Source: Arthrobacter sp. 135MFCol5.1
GTDB lineage: Bacteria > Actinomycetota > Actinomycetes > Actinomycetales > Micrococcaceae
Direction of reading: 5' to 3'
Length of the DNA stretch: 64,000 nt
NCBI RefSeq assembly: GCF_000374865.1
Contig: NZ_KB895460.1
Coordinates: 102,941-166,940 of the forward strand
Shown here: positions 17,222 through 26,538 of the stretch, one piece after another
Numbering within the stretch: position 1 is the stretch's first letter
How the letters are laid out: the number at the start of each line of letters is the position of its first letter
Program-made: the position numbers and the translations under genes
The notes under the pieces: model-generated
Database searches by the model: none
The model's input: only the letters and a program-made list of their open reading frames with translations
What the model was told of the DNA's origin: nothing

Positions 17222-18142
17222 ATGGACAGCACCTTCACCAAGTCACCCGGCTGGCTCGACTGGTACAGCAACCCCTCCACGCCACGCTTCACGCTTCCGG
17301 CGGGCACAGTGGACGCGCACTGCCACGTCTTCGGGCCCGGGAACGAGTTTCCGTTCGCGCCGGAGCGGAAGTACACGCCCTGCGACGCCGGCAAGGACCA
17401 ATTGTTCGCCCTGCGGGACCACCTGGGCGTCAGCCGCAACGTGATCGTGCAGGCCACCTGCCACGGCGCCGACAACAGCGCCATGGTGGACGCCGTCCGA
17501 GCCTCCAAGGGCCGCGCCCGCGGAGTGGCCACCGTCCGCCCGGACATCAGCGACGCCGAGCTGGAACGGCTGGACGCCGCAGGGGTGCGTGGTGTCCGGT
17601 TCAACTTCCTGAAGCGGCTGGTCAACGCGGCACCGCAAGAGGAACTGGCCGCAATCGCCCGCAGGATCGCCCCGCTGGGCTGGCACGTGGTCATCTACTT
17701 CGAAGGCCAGGACCTAGAAGGGCTGGAAGGTTTCTTCGGTTCGCTGCCCACGCCGCTGGTGGTGGACCACATGGGGCGCCCCGACGTGGCCAAACCGGCG
17801 ACCGGGCCGGAGTTCGGCAGGTTCCTGCGCTTCGTGGAGAACAATGACGTCTGGGTCAAGGTCAGCTGCCCGGAACGGCTCAGCATCTCCGGTCCGCCCG
17901 CGCTGGACGGGGAGCCCGCCCCGTACCGCGACGTTATGGCGTTCGGCCGCACCGTCGTCGAGGCATTTCCGGACCGTGTCCTGTGGGGAACCGACTGGCC
18001 ACACCCGAACCTCACGCACCACATGCCGGACGACGGACTCCTGGTGGACTACATCCCGCACGTGGCCACCACCCCGGACCTCCAGCACAAACTCCTCGTC
18101 ACCAACCCCATGAACCTCTACTGGCCCGGCGAAAACGCCTAG
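17222..18142 (+). CDS. ligI: 2-pyrone-4,6-dicarboxylate lactonase
   Basis: A protein of about 306 residues of the amidohydrolase superfamily, closely following the LigI pattern: VDAHCHVFGPGNEFPFAPE near the N-terminus, NVIVQATCHG, GVRGVRFNFLKRLV, VVDHMGRPDV and WGTDWPHPN near the C-terminus. It opens the PDC lactone ring to 4-oxalomesaconate, feeding the three enzymes encoded upstream. Start 17222 (AAAGGA upstream) gives MDSTFTKSPGWLDWYS, matching the family length. In-frame ATGs at 17165 and 17096 would add residues unlike the family and overlap the aldolase gene. Confidence 0.9.
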   Translation: MDSTFTKSPGWLDWYSNPSTPRFTLPAGTVDAHCHVFGPGNEFPFAPERKYTPCDAGKDQLFALRDHLGVSRNVIVQATCHGADNSAMVDAVRASKGRARGVATVRPDISDAELERLDAAGVRGVRFNFLKRLVNAAPQEELAAIARRIAPLGWHVVIYFEGQDLEGLEGFFGSLPTPLVVDHMGRPDVAKPATGPEFGRFLRFVENNDVWVKVSCPERLSISGPPALDGEPAPYRDVMAFGRTVVEAFPDRVLWGTDWPHPNLTHHMPDDGLLVDYIPHVATTPDLQHKLLVTNPMNLYWPGENA

Positions 18143-18171
18143 CCTGCCTCCCTCTTGCCCCAAGGATTTCA

Positions 18172-19578
18172 ATGATGCATTCCAACGCCGCCAACCGCCT
18201 CGACCGGTTGCCAATTTCCAAATTCCATAAGATCGCCCTGGTGGCCGTCTCGTTCGCCTACTTCTTCGAGTTCGCCGACATCAACAGCTTCGCCACCACC
18301 GTGCCCAAACTGATCAAGCTGTGGGGTGTCAGCGTCAACGAGGTGGCATACGTGACGTCCGCTTCCTTCGTTGGCATGTTCTTCGGCTCACTCATCGCCA
18401 GCTGGATGGCAGACCGCTGGGGCCGCAAGAATGCCCTGGTCATCACCACCCTCTGGTACGCGTCCTTCTCGCTGGTAGCCGCGTTCTCCTGGGACATCGT
18501 GTCGCTGGGCCTCTTCCGGATCCTCACCTCGGCCGGGCTCTCCGCCATGACCGTGGTGGCGGTCATCTACGTCAACGAACTGTTCCCCGCGGCCAAGCGC
18601 GGCAAGTACCAGGCATATGCGATCGTCATCGGCATCTGCGGGACACCGGCCACCAACCTCATCGCCAGCCTGGTGGTCCCCCTGGCGGACTGGACCTGGC
18701 GGCTGGTCTACGTATGGGGCGCACTGGGCATACTCTTCATCCTGTTCACGCGGCGGCTCAAGGAATCCCCGCGCTGGTATGAAAACAAGGGCGACTACGC
18801 CAAAGCAGACGCCATCCTCAAGGAAATCGAGGCCACCGTCAGCGCGGAGAAGGGAGCCCTCCCCGCGCCCGCCGCCCCGGTCGAAACTCCCGCCGCCGCC
18901 AAGGCACCCCTGACGCTGCTGCTGCAGAAGAAATACCTGGCACCCACCCTCCTCCTCACCGTCCTCTGGGTCACCCAGACCATCGGCTTCTTCGGCTACT
19001 CCAGCTGGGCACCCACGCTGCTGGCCAAGGAAGGCTTCAGCGTTGAAAACTCCATCTTCTACGTGGCACTGACCACGGTCGGCGCACCCCTCGGCTCCTA
19101 CCTCGCGTCCCTGGTCACGGACCGCTTCGAGCGAAAGTGGTGCCTGGTGGTCTTTGGCACCATCATCGCCGTATGCGGCCTCCTCTACGGCCTCACGTTC
19201 AACCCGGTGCTGATCGTCCTGTTCGGCTTCCTGGTCAACCTGTTCGAGCGCGGCTACACGGCACTTGCCTACGCCTACTCGCCCGAACTGTTCGACACCA
19301 ACGGACGCTCCATGGGCACCGGCGTATCCTACGGACTGGGCCGGCTTTCCAATGCTGCCGGTCCGCTGATCATCGCTGCCCTCTATAACGGCAGCGGCTA
19401 CCAGAGCGTCTTCTTCTTCATCGCCGGCACCTGGCTCTTCGGCGCCGTCGCCCTGGCCATCTTCGGCCCCGCAACGCAAAAGGCCCGCTTGTTCGCGGCA
19501 ACGGGGGCAGACCCCGCAGCCGGGCCGGTGAACGGAACCGCCGCAGTCAGGACGCACGACGGCGGCATCCGCCACTAA
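18172..19578 (+). CDS. MFS transporter of the PDC operon
   Basis: A 468-residue 12-helix transporter starting MMHSNAANRLDRLPISKFHK. The loop-2 motif DRWGRKNAL and the repeated EAA-like SPELFDTNGRSMGTG segment place it among SV2/metabolite:H+ symporter-type MFS importers for organic acids. It ends the PDC gene cluster (30 bp after the lactonase stop, AAGGA before the start) and is followed by a strong terminator. The most economical substrate is therefore PDC itself, or an upstream aromatic acid; specificity is inferred from position. Confidence 0.87.
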   Translation: MMHSNAANRLDRLPISKFHKIALVAVSFAYFFEFADINSFATTVPKLIKLWGVSVNEVAYVTSASFVGMFFGSLIASWMADRWGRKNALVITTLWYASFSLVAAFSWDIVSLGLFRILTSAGLSAMTVVAVIYVNELFPAAKRGKYQAYAIVIGICGTPATNLIASLVVPLADWTWRLVYVWGALGILFILFTRRLKESPRWYENKGDYAKADAILKEIEATVSAEKGALPAPAAPVETPAAAKAPLTLLLQKKYLAPTLLLTVLWVTQTIGFFGYSSWAPTLLAKEGFSVENSIFYVALTTVGAPLGSYLASLVTDRFERKWCLVVFGTIIAVCGLLYGLTFNPVLIVLFGFLVNLFERGYTALAYAYSPELFDTNGRSMGTGVSYGLGRLSNAAGPLIIAALYNGSGYQSVFFFIAGTWLFGAVALAIFGPATQKARLFAATGADPAAGPVNGTAAVRTHDGGIRH

Positions 19579-19591
19579 TCCGCGCGATCCA

Positions 19592-19625
19592 GAGCCCGGT
19601 GCCGCACGGCGGCACCGGGCTCTTT
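19592..19625 (+). terminator. terminator of the PDC operon
   Basis: Perfect 13-bp arms GAGCCCGGTGCCG (19592-19604) and CGGCACCGGGCTC (19610-19622) with a five-base loop, followed by TTT. They start 14 bases after the transporter stop. Confidence 0.8.
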
Positions 19626-19662
19626 CCGTTAACTCCGGGGGCCGCACGCTCCCCACGGAGGG

Positions 19663-19717
19663 TTGACACTGCGCCACTTATGTCTAATGCTTAAACGAAA
19701 GTTTGTGCAGTGGCGCA
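19663..19717 (+). promoter_or_regulatory. promoter and palindromic operator of the ABC/hydrolase operon
   Basis: TTGACA (19663-19668) and TAATGC (19685-19690), 16 bp apart, make a plausible promoter. AAACGAAAGTTT (19693-19704, arms AAAC/GTTT) follows immediately. The perfect pair TGCGCCACT (19670-19678) and AGTGGCGCA (19709-19717) encloses the -10 region. The ROK regulator encoded in the same operon is the likely ligand (inference). Confidence 0.45.
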
Positions 19718-19736
19718 CATCCGATGGGAGCAGTCA

Positions 19737-21080
19737 ATGACAGACACCACATTCCACCCCCGGCGCAGTGCCGTTTCCCGCAGAAGCCTCCTCCTGGCCG
19801 GATTGGGAACGGCCATGTCAGCGCCGTTCCTGGCATCCTGCGCGGGGTTCGACACCAGCGGCGCGGCCGCAGGCCAGGGAACCGTAGGGTTCCTGTCCAC
19901 CCAGTTCACCCCGGTGGAAGAAAAGCAACGGTACGAAGCGGTCCTCAAGAAGTTCGCCAAGGTGCCCATGGCCTACAACTCCGTGGACCCCGGCGTTTTC
20001 TCCTCAACGGTGAGCACCCAGGCGGCCGCCGGGAACGTGAAAACCTCCCTTCTGGGCGGCCTGCACGGTGAACTGGCCCCGCTCGCCGACTCCCTCGAGG
20101 ATGTCGACGCCCTCCTCCGGGACCTGGCCGGGCGCGGGTTCACCAAGGAAATGCTTGACCTCACCAAGGTGGGCGGCGCCACCTCGCGCTATGTCCCCTG
20201 GATGCAAGCCACCTACGTGGTGGCCGTGAACAAGAAGGCCCTGGAGTGGCTGCCCGCCGGCGTGGACGTCAACGACCTGACCTACGAGGGCTACCTGGCC
20301 TGGGCCAAAGCCGCCAAACAGGGTGCCGGCAGGCCGGTATTCGGGATGCCCGCCGGCCCCAAAGGCCTGCACCACCGCTTCTACCAGGGGTTCCTGCTGC
20401 CCAGCTTTACCGGCGGCCAAATCACCACGTTCCGCAACCAGGATGCGGTGGCCGCGTGGTCCTATATGCAGGAACTGTGGTCCGCCATGGCCCCGGCCTC
20501 CACCAACTACGACTACATGCAGGAACCCCTGGCCCGCGGCGAAATCCTGGTCGCCTGGGACCACGTTGCACGCCTGGTCAACGCGCCGGCAGACAAACCC
20601 GACGACTGGCTGATGGTCCCGGCGCCCCGTGGGCCGAAGGGGCGTGGATACATGCTGATCATCGCGGGTATGGCATTGCCCAGGAACGGCAAGGACCGCG
20701 ATCTTGCCGAGAAGGCCATCCGGGCCCTGACCGAGCCGGCCTCCCAGATCGAGACCCTGCGCAGCAACGCGTTCTTCCCTGTGGTCCAGACCGAACTTCC
20801 CTCGGACCTGACCGGTGCCATCGCGCTGGAGGCCGCAGCGGTACGCCGGCAACAGCGATCCGCCGGGGCGTTGCTGGCACTTCCGCCGGTAGGGCTGGGC
20901 GCCAAGGAAGGGGAAGTTTCACAGATCTTCAAGAACTGCTTCCAGCAGATTTGCCTGGAAACCCGGCCCATCCAGCAGGTCCTCGATACGCAGGCAACCC
21001 AGCTGAACACCATCCTGAAGGGCCTGAATGTTCCTTGCTGGGCGCCCGATCCGATCTCGATGAAATGCGAGGTAGCGTAA
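19737..21080 (+). CDS. extracellular solute-binding lipoprotein, sugar ABC transporter
   Basis: A 447-residue family-1 solute-binding protein. The N-terminus has twin arginines (SRRSLLLAG) and a lipobox LASCAG, so it is probably a Tat-exported lipoprotein with Cys near residue 36. The body has the usual bilobed binding-protein pattern (YVVAVNKKALEWLP, MPAGPKGLHHRF). GATGGGAG precedes ATG 19737. Its stop shares one base with the start of the first permease (TAATG). It delivers the operon's substrate, which the neighbouring glycosidase suggests is a glycoside or compatible solute such as glucosylglycerate. Confidence 0.88.
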   Translation: MTDTTFHPRRSAVSRRSLLLAGLGTAMSAPFLASCAGFDTSGAAAGQGTVGFLSTQFTPVEEKQRYEAVLKKFAKVPMAYNSVDPGVFSSTVSTQAAAGNVKTSLLGGLHGELAPLADSLEDVDALLRDLAGRGFTKEMLDLTKVGGATSRYVPWMQATYVVAVNKKALEWLPAGVDVNDLTYEGYLAWAKAAKQGAGRPVFGMPAGPKGLHHRFYQGFLLPSFTGGQITTFRNQDAVAAWSYMQELWSAMAPASTNYDYMQEPLARGEILVAWDHVARLVNAPADKPDDWLMVPAPRGPKGRGYMLIIAGMALPRNGKDRDLAEKAIRALTEPASQIETLRSNAFFPVVQTELPSDLTGAIALEAAAVRRQQRSAGALLALPPVGLGAKEGEVSQIFKNCFQQICLETRPIQQVLDTQATQLNTILKGLNVPCWAPDPISMKCEVA

Positions 21081-21973
21081 TGGCCGTAGAGGCACCCCCC
21101 ACAGCAGCCGCAACAGTTGCTCCACCGCGGCGGCGCAGGATACCGCCCGCGGTCCTGCTGATTGCCCCGTCCGTCATCTTCATGGCCCTGCTCCTGGGCT
21201 GGCCCGTTATCCAGGGCGTCCTGCAGGCCTTCAAGGATGACCAGGGCTTCACCCTCGAGTTTGTCAGCCGCATGGTGCAGGACCCGTACTTTTGGCCGGC
21301 AGTCCGCAACACGCTGCTCCTGATCGTTGTGATGATCCCCCTGCAGTTCGCGCTTGCGATCGCCATGGCCCTGATGCTGCGGAGCAATCCGCGGCTGCAC
21401 AAGGTCCACTTCTTCATCTGGGCCATTCCCCTGGCCCTCAGCGACCTGGCGGCCGGTTTGGTTTGGCTTGCGATCTTCAACGACCGCGGATACCTGAACT
21501 CGGTGCTCTCATGGATGGGCCTGCAGGGCACTTCGTGGCTCGCCTACGACAACCAGACCAGCATGTTCATCTGCGTCCTCATCGCCGAACTCTGGCGGGC
21601 AACCTCCCTGGTGCTGATCATCGTCGTCGCCGGGCTCCAAGGCATCCCCAAGGACTACGACGAGGCCGCGCAGGTATTTGGTGCCACGTTCTGGCAGCGC
21701 CTGCGGCACGTGACCCTGCCGCTGCTGAAACCCAGCCTCCAGGTGGCCTTGATCCTCCGGACCATCCTCGCTTTCCAGACGTTCGCCGTGGCGCAGGCGC
21801 TAACCGGCCAGAATTTCCCCCTGGTGGTGGGCGAAACGTACCGCTGGTACACCGGGCTGCAGAACCCCAACGTGGCTGCCGCACTGGCCCTGGTCATCCT
21901 CGTCGTCTCGATGGCCACGTCGATCTTTTACCTGCGGGCGCTCCGCGACAAGAACCAGGGAGGACTCCGATGA
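21080..21973 (+). CDS. sugar ABC transporter permease 1
   Basis: A 297-residue inner-membrane component with six predicted helices. The cytoplasmic EAA loop reads YDEAAQVFGATFWQRLRHVTLPLLKP, matching the MalF/UgpA class. ATG 21080 overlaps the binding-protein stop and the gene's own stop overlaps the next start (ATGA), so expression is translationally coupled along the operon. Confidence 0.9.
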   Translation: MAVEAPPTAAATVAPPRRRRIPPAVLLIAPSVIFMALLLGWPVIQGVLQAFKDDQGFTLEFVSRMVQDPYFWPAVRNTLLLIVVMIPLQFALAIAMALMLRSNPRLHKVHFFIWAIPLALSDLAAGLVWLAIFNDRGYLNSVLSWMGLQGTSWLAYDNQTSMFICVLIAELWRATSLVLIIVVAGLQGIPKDYDEAAQVFGATFWQRLRHVTLPLLKPSLQVALILRTILAFQTFAVAQALTGQNFPLVVGETYRWYTGLQNPNVAAALALVILVVSMATSIFYLRALRDKNQGGLR

Positions 21974-22809
21974 GCCCCACAGTGGACACCATACCCATCG
22001 CCCGGCAGAAGCGGAACCGGTTCCTGCTGCAGGCGGCATGCATCGCCGTCTCGCTGTTCATGCTGATTCCCATCTACCTGATCTCCCTCGCAGCGCTTTC
22101 CACCAGGGCGTCGCTCAACGATTTTCCGCTCTCGCTCCTTCCCACCAACCTCTCCGTGGAAACGCTCAACGGCTTCCTGGGGGCGACGGGCATTTTCGGG
22201 GCACTGGGGAACTCGCTGATCGTCGGGGCCGGAACGCTGGTCCTGGCGGCGCTGATCGGCGTACCCGCGGGATACGCGCTGGCCCGCTTCAGCTTCCGAG
22301 GCAAGGATCCCTACCAACTCTTCCTGCTGTTCACCCGTGCCCTGCCGATCGTGGTGCTGTCCGTCCCGCTCGCCAGGCTCTTCCTCACGGTGGACATTTA
22401 CGACACGACCTATGCAGTGATCCTCCTGCACACCGCACTGGCGCTGCCCACCACAATCCTGATCTCCGCCAGCGTTTTCCTCAGCGTTCCCATCGATGTC
22501 GAGGAAGCGGCACGCCTTTTTGGCTGCTCACCGCTCGGCGCATTCGGGCGGGTGGTGCTGCCCATGGCACTGCCGGGCCTCGCCGCGGCGTCGATCTTTA
22601 CCTTCGTCATGTCCTGGAACGAAGTGCTGGGTGCGTCGATCCTCACCCTTGACCACCGCACCCTCCCCGCCCAGGTCCTCAGCTCATTGTCCGACTCCCC
22701 GCTGGCGTACCGGTTTGCGGGCGGTTTTGCCCTGGTCATTCCGTCCATCATCTTTATCGCGCTGATGCGCCGCTACCTCACCAACATGTGGGGCTCAACC
22801 ATCCGTTAG
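21970..22809 (+). CDS. sugar ABC transporter permease 2
   Basis: A 279-residue partner permease of the MalG/UgpE class with six hydrophobic segments and an EAA loop VEEAARLFGCSPLGAFGRVVLP. It starts at ATG 21970, overlapping the previous stop. It forms the membrane channel with permease 1 and docks on the ATPase encoded next. Confidence 0.9.
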   Translation: MSPTVDTIPIARQKRNRFLLQAACIAVSLFMLIPIYLISLAALSTRASLNDFPLSLLPTNLSVETLNGFLGATGIFGALGNSLIVGAGTLVLAALIGVPAGYALARFSFRGKDPYQLFLLFTRALPIVVLSVPLARLFLTVDIYDTTYAVILLHTALALPTTILISASVFLSVPIDVEEAARLFGCSPLGAFGRVVLPMALPGLAAASIFTFVMSWNEVLGASILTLDHRTLPAQVLSSLSDSPLAYRFAGGFALVIPSIIFIALMRRYLTNMWGSTIR

Positions 22810-22850
22810 GCCGCGCCGGCCTGCCACCACTTTCCCCAAAGGAGCCGATT

Positions 22851-23933
22851 GTGGCTGATATCCAGATCTCCAACCTTGTTAAGACGTATCCGGGCGGATC
22901 CGAGCGCGCCACGGACGATGTGTCCCTGTCCATCCGCGACGGCGAGTTCACCGTCCTGCTGGGACCGTCCGGCTGCGGGAAGACCACGTTGCTGCGGATG
23001 ATCGCCGGACTCGAACTTCCGGACTCCGGCTCGATCTCCATCGGCGGCCGTGACGTCACCTACCTGCCGCCAAACAAGCGCAACCTCTCCATGGTGTTCC
23101 AGTCCTACGCTGTGTTTCCGCACCGCAAGGTCCGCTACAACATCGGCTTCGGGCTGCGGATGGCGAAGGTGCCGGCCGACGAGATTGAGCGGAAGGTCCA
23201 GTGGGCCGCCGACCTTCTCCAGCTGGGTCCATACCTGGACCGGCTTCCGGCCAACCTCTCCGGCGGACAACGGCAGCGGGTGGCCGTGGCACGGGCCATC
23301 GTGATGGATGCCGATGTGCTGCTGATGGATGAACCGCTGTCCAACCTCGACGCCCTGCTGCGCCTGACCTTCCGGTCCGAGCTGAAGAAGATCGTTCAGG
23401 ACCTCGGCACCACAACGGTCTACGTCACCCACGACCAAAGCGAGGCGTTGTCCCTCGGCGACCAGGTGGCCGTCATGCGCAAGGGCCGCATCGTCCAGCT
23501 GGGAGATCCGCTGGACGTCTACGACGCGCCTGCCGACCAGTTCGTGGGCGGCTTCATCGGGTCCCCGCCCATGAACTTCCTGGATGCCGCGGTCAGCCAC
23601 GACGGCGGCACGCTGGTCCTGGGTGAACAGCAGCTCATGGCGCCGTCCATCCTGCGCTCTTTTGCGGGCAAGGACGTTCTCCTGGGCGTCCGGGCGGAGA
23701 ACGTGACAGTCAGCAACCAGCGCTCTTCAGGCGACGTGGCGGCCACGGTCCTCGTCGTCGAACCGATGGGATCCACCGTCCTGCTCACGGTGGATGTGGA
23801 CGGCCACAGCCTCAAGGTCCAGGCACCGCCCACTTTCAAGACGGCTCCCCGGCACACCATCTGGCTGGGCTTCGCCCCGAACACTATGCGCGTCTATGAC
23901 CGCGAAACATCAATGGCACTGGAGGCCAAATGA
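22851..23933 (+). CDS. ABC transporter ATP-binding protein (MsmK/UgpC type)
   Basis: A 360-residue ATPase. It has Walker A GPSGCGKTT, Q-loop QSYAVFPH, ABC signature LSGGQRQRVAVARAI, Walker B VLLMDEPLSNLDA and H-loop VYVTHDQSEA, followed by a C-terminal TOBE/regulatory domain of about 120 residues typical of MalK-like proteins. GTG 22851 is preceded by AAAGGAG at six bases; upstream in-frame ATG 22788 would overlap permease 2. Because this is the only such ATPase in the window, it may also energise the second ABC system at 29.8-33 kb, whose own ATPase is missing. Confidence 0.92.
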   Translation: MADIQISNLVKTYPGGSERATDDVSLSIRDGEFTVLLGPSGCGKTTLLRMIAGLELPDSGSISIGGRDVTYLPPNKRNLSMVFQSYAVFPHRKVRYNIGFGLRMAKVPADEIERKVQWAADLLQLGPYLDRLPANLSGGQRQRVAVARAIVMDADVLLMDEPLSNLDALLRLTFRSELKKIVQDLGTTTVYVTHDQSEALSLGDQVAVMRKGRIVQLGDPLDVYDAPADQFVGGFIGSPPMNFLDAAVSHDGGTLVLGEQQLMAPSILRSFAGKDVLLGVRAENVTVSNQRSSGDVAATVLVVEPMGSTVLLTVDVDGHSLKVQAPPTFKTAPRHTIWLGFAPNTMRVYDRETSMALEAK

Positions 23934-25288
23934 ACCCGACCCGCTCCCTGTCCAGTGAAGAACTGCGCTCAGCCGCCATCGACGTCCTGAAGATCAACGA
24001 CCTGGGCACCATGACCAGCGCGGCCCCCAACCTGTACCCCCATATGTGGAGCTGGGACGCGGCATTCGTTGCCATCGGGCTTGCCCGCACCAACGTCCCC
24101 CGCGCCGTCACGGAACTGCGCAGCCTGCTGGGCGCGCAGTGGTCCACGGGGATGATTCCGCACATCGTCTTCAGCGACAATGACACCGGCTACTTCCCGG
24201 GCTTCGACCGGTGGGGAACAGCAGACGCTGCAGCACTGCCCGCAGGAATCCGCAGCAGCGGCATCTGCCAACCGCCCGTGCACGCCATCGCCCTGCGCCA
24301 CATCGTTGACCGCGGGCGGGAAAACGGCGGCGCCGACCAGGAAGCGGCCGAGGAGTTCCTGGCCGAGTCCTTTGACGGTTGGCTGGCGTGGCACCGGTGG
24401 CTGGCCACGGTCCGCGACCCGGACGGTGTGGGCCTGGTCGAAATCCACCACGGCTGGGAATCGGGCTTCGATAATTCACCCCGCTGGGACGGCCCCTACT
24501 CAAGGATCGCGCCGGGGGCCGTTCCGGCCTATACCCGCCGGGACGTCCTGCACGTCGCGGACGCCAGCGAACGGCCCGACGACGCCGAGTACACCAAGTA
24601 CCTCTGGCTGGTGCAGCAGATGGCAGAGGTTAAATTCGATGACGCCGCAGTGCAGGACGTGGTCGATTTCCGGGTCCGGGACGTCTTCTTCTCCGCCATC
24701 ATGGCGGCGTCCAGCGAGGTCCTCGCCGGACTGGCCATGGAACTCGGACGCGAACAGGATGCCTTGGAGCTCCAGGGAATGGCGGCGCGGTTCCGTGCGG
24801 GGGTGGCGTCCACGGTGGACCCGGAAACCGGGCTGGCCAGGGACTATGACGTGCTCGCCAAGGAGTGGATCGGCACTGAGACGGTTTCCGGCTTCGCCCC
24901 CCTCGTCGCCGGCGGCGATCCTGCCCTCCTCGCGGCCCAGCGCGACCTCCTGCGCGGACCGCGCTGGATGGGCTTCCCGGAGCTCCGGTTTCCGCTGCCC
25001 CCTTCGACCTCGCCAACCAGCGACGCGTTCCGGCCGCGGACCTATTGGCGTGGACCGGTATGGCCCTTCCTGAACCTGCTCCTGGGCTGGGCCAGCGCCC
25101 GTGACGGTGCCACGGGGCTCTTCGCGGAGCTCCGGTCCGCATCACTTCAGCAACTCTCCGACCTGCAGTTCGGCGAGTACTACGAGCCCTTCACCGGCGA
25201 ACCGCTGGGGAGCCTCGCCCAGGCATGGACAGCGGCAGCAGCCTTGGAGTGGATTGGAACCGCGCGGGAGGACGCGTCGGGCAAGTAG
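23930..25288 (+). CDS. GH63-like glycoside hydrolase, probable glucosylglycerate hydrolase
   Basis: A 452-residue (alpha/alpha)6-barrel glycosidase. The segments MWSWDAAFVAIGLARTN, WESGFDNSPRWDGPYS and TYWRGPVWPFLNLLLGW are those of the MGH1/GH63-type enzymes that include glucosylglycerate and mannosylglycerate hydrolases; the Asp in SWDAAF and residues of the ESGFDNSPRWD loop are the expected catalytic region. There is no signal peptide, so hydrolysis follows uptake by the adjoining ABC importer. Its ATG overlaps the ATPase stop by four bases. Assignment to the family is firm; the exact substrate (glucosylglycerate rather than mannosylglycerate or trehalose-like) is inferred from length and context. 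Confidence 0.75.
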   Translation: MNPTRSLSSEELRSAAIDVLKINDLGTMTSAAPNLYPHMWSWDAAFVAIGLARTNVPRAVTELRSLLGAQWSTGMIPHIVFSDNDTGYFPGFDRWGTADAAALPAGIRSSGICQPPVHAIALRHIVDRGRENGGADQEAAEEFLAESFDGWLAWHRWLATVRDPDGVGLVEIHHGWESGFDNSPRWDGPYSRIAPGAVPAYTRRDVLHVADASERPDDAEYTKYLWLVQQMAEVKFDDAAVQDVVDFRVRDVFFSAIMAASSEVLAGLAMELGREQDALELQGMAARFRAGVASTVDPETGLARDYDVLAKEWIGTETVSGFAPLVAGGDPALLAAQRDLLRGPRWMGFPELRFPLPPSTSPTSDAFRPRTYWRGPVWPFLNLLLGWASARDGATGLFAELRSASLQQLSDLQFGEYYEPFTGEPLGSLAQAWTAAAALEWIGTAREDASGK

Positions 25289-25315
25289 GCTTGTGGACCG
25301 GGAGAAGGGGGCCGC

Positions 25316-26494
25316 GTGACCGTTGAAAGAGTGCCTGCCAGCTTGGGTGGAGCGACGTCGCACGGACACCTGCTGGAGCTGATCCGCGCCGCGGACGGAT
25401 TGTCCCGCCAGCAGCTCCTTTCCACCACGGGGATGTCACGGGCCACGTTGTATGAACGGTTGGATACCCTCACCCGCCGGGGCTACATCTATGAAGCAGA
25501 ACCGCTGGATTCAACCGGCGGACGCCCTTCGCGGAAGATCCGCTTCGAAGACCGGGGCCGGGTGGTCCTGGCCATCACGCTCGGCCAGACCCACGGCACC
25601 GTAAGCATTGCCGACACCACCGGCAGGCAATTGCGCTCCGTGACCAGGGGGCTCGACATCAGTGAGCCCGCCGCGTCCGTCCTGGATCCGTTGATCCAGG
25701 ACGGACGCGCGCTGCTGGCGCAAGGCGCGGGTGAGACCCTCCTGGGCATCGGCGTCAGCCTCCCCGCGCCGGTGGAGGCAGTCACCGGATTCGTGAAACA
25801 CCCAACCACCATCCCAGGCTGGGCCCCGGACTCGGTGGTGTCGGCCGTGAAAGCGGCATGGGATCTGCCCCTTGTCATCGAAAATGACGCGCGCGCCGCC
25901 GCCCTGGGCGAACGGAACAGCGACACCGAAACGGTTGTCTACGTGAAGGTCGGGACGGGCATCGGCTGCGGCATCGTGGTGGAGGGATCAATCCTCCGGG
26001 GCGCCCACGGGTCGGCCGGCGACATCGGCCACATCCGGATGACACCGGACGGGCCGCTGTGCCGGTGCGGGCGCCGCGGCTGCCTCGCAGCCTACAGTTC
26101 CGGCCGCGCCATCCAGGACCAGCTCGGTCATCTGGACTTTTCGACGGCGGGCCAGGTACGCGATGCAGCGATGGCCGGAAACGCCGAGGTGCTGAACGCC
26201 CTCGACTCGGCTGCGGACGTCCTGGGGCAGGCACTTGCCGCCACCGTCACCACGCTGAACCCGGACCGGCTGGTACTCGGCGGGCAGTTGGGTTCCCTGG
26301 CAACGTTCGTGGAGCGGGTGGGCCGCCGGGTCCTCGCCGACGTCGTTGACCGGATCGCCGAAGGCATGGTGGTGGAAGCAGGCCACCCGGAAGACCTGGC
26401 GGCCTGCCACGGACTCACCACACTGGTGATGCGCGACATCTTTGCCCCCCGCGCCGTTGACCGGATGTTCTCGGATGTGACGGCCCTGGCGTGA
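25316..26494 (+). CDS. ROK-family transcriptional regulator
   Basis: A 392-residue repressor with an N-terminal winged helix (ADGLSRQQLLSTTGMSRATLYERLDTLTRRGYI) fused to a ROK sugar-kinase fold. It contains the ROK features GTGIGCGIVV, AGDIGHIRM and the zinc-binding CRCGRRGCLAAY cluster, so it senses a sugar or its phosphate. It begins with GTG 25316 behind GGGAGAAGGGGG. Being the sixth gene of the ABC/hydrolase operon, it likely controls the promoter at about 19.66 kb. Confidence 0.9.
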   Translation: MTVERVPASLGGATSHGHLLELIRAADGLSRQQLLSTTGMSRATLYERLDTLTRRGYIYEAEPLDSTGGRPSRKIRFEDRGRVVLAITLGQTHGTVSIADTTGRQLRSVTRGLDISEPAASVLDPLIQDGRALLAQGAGETLLGIGVSLPAPVEAVTGFVKHPTTIPGWAPDSVVSAVKAAWDLPLVIENDARAAALGERNSDTETVVYVKVGTGIGCGIVVEGSILRGAHGSAGDIGHIRMTPDGPLCRCGRRGCLAAYSSGRAIQDQLGHLDFSTAGQVRDAAMAGNAEVLNALDSAADVLGQALAATVTTLNPDRLVLGGQLGSLATFVERVGRRVLADVVDRIAEGMVVEAGHPEDLAACHGLTTLVMRDIFAPRAVDRMFSDVTALA

Positions 26495-26538
26495 CGCCTG
26501 GGCCGTCACGCCTCCCACCATCGAAGGAAAGGCTGACC

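Noticed and set aside
18388..19677. A 429-codon open frame antisense to the PDC-operon transporter
   Set aside because: It mirrors the transporter codons and runs through the terminator; composition is not protein-like.
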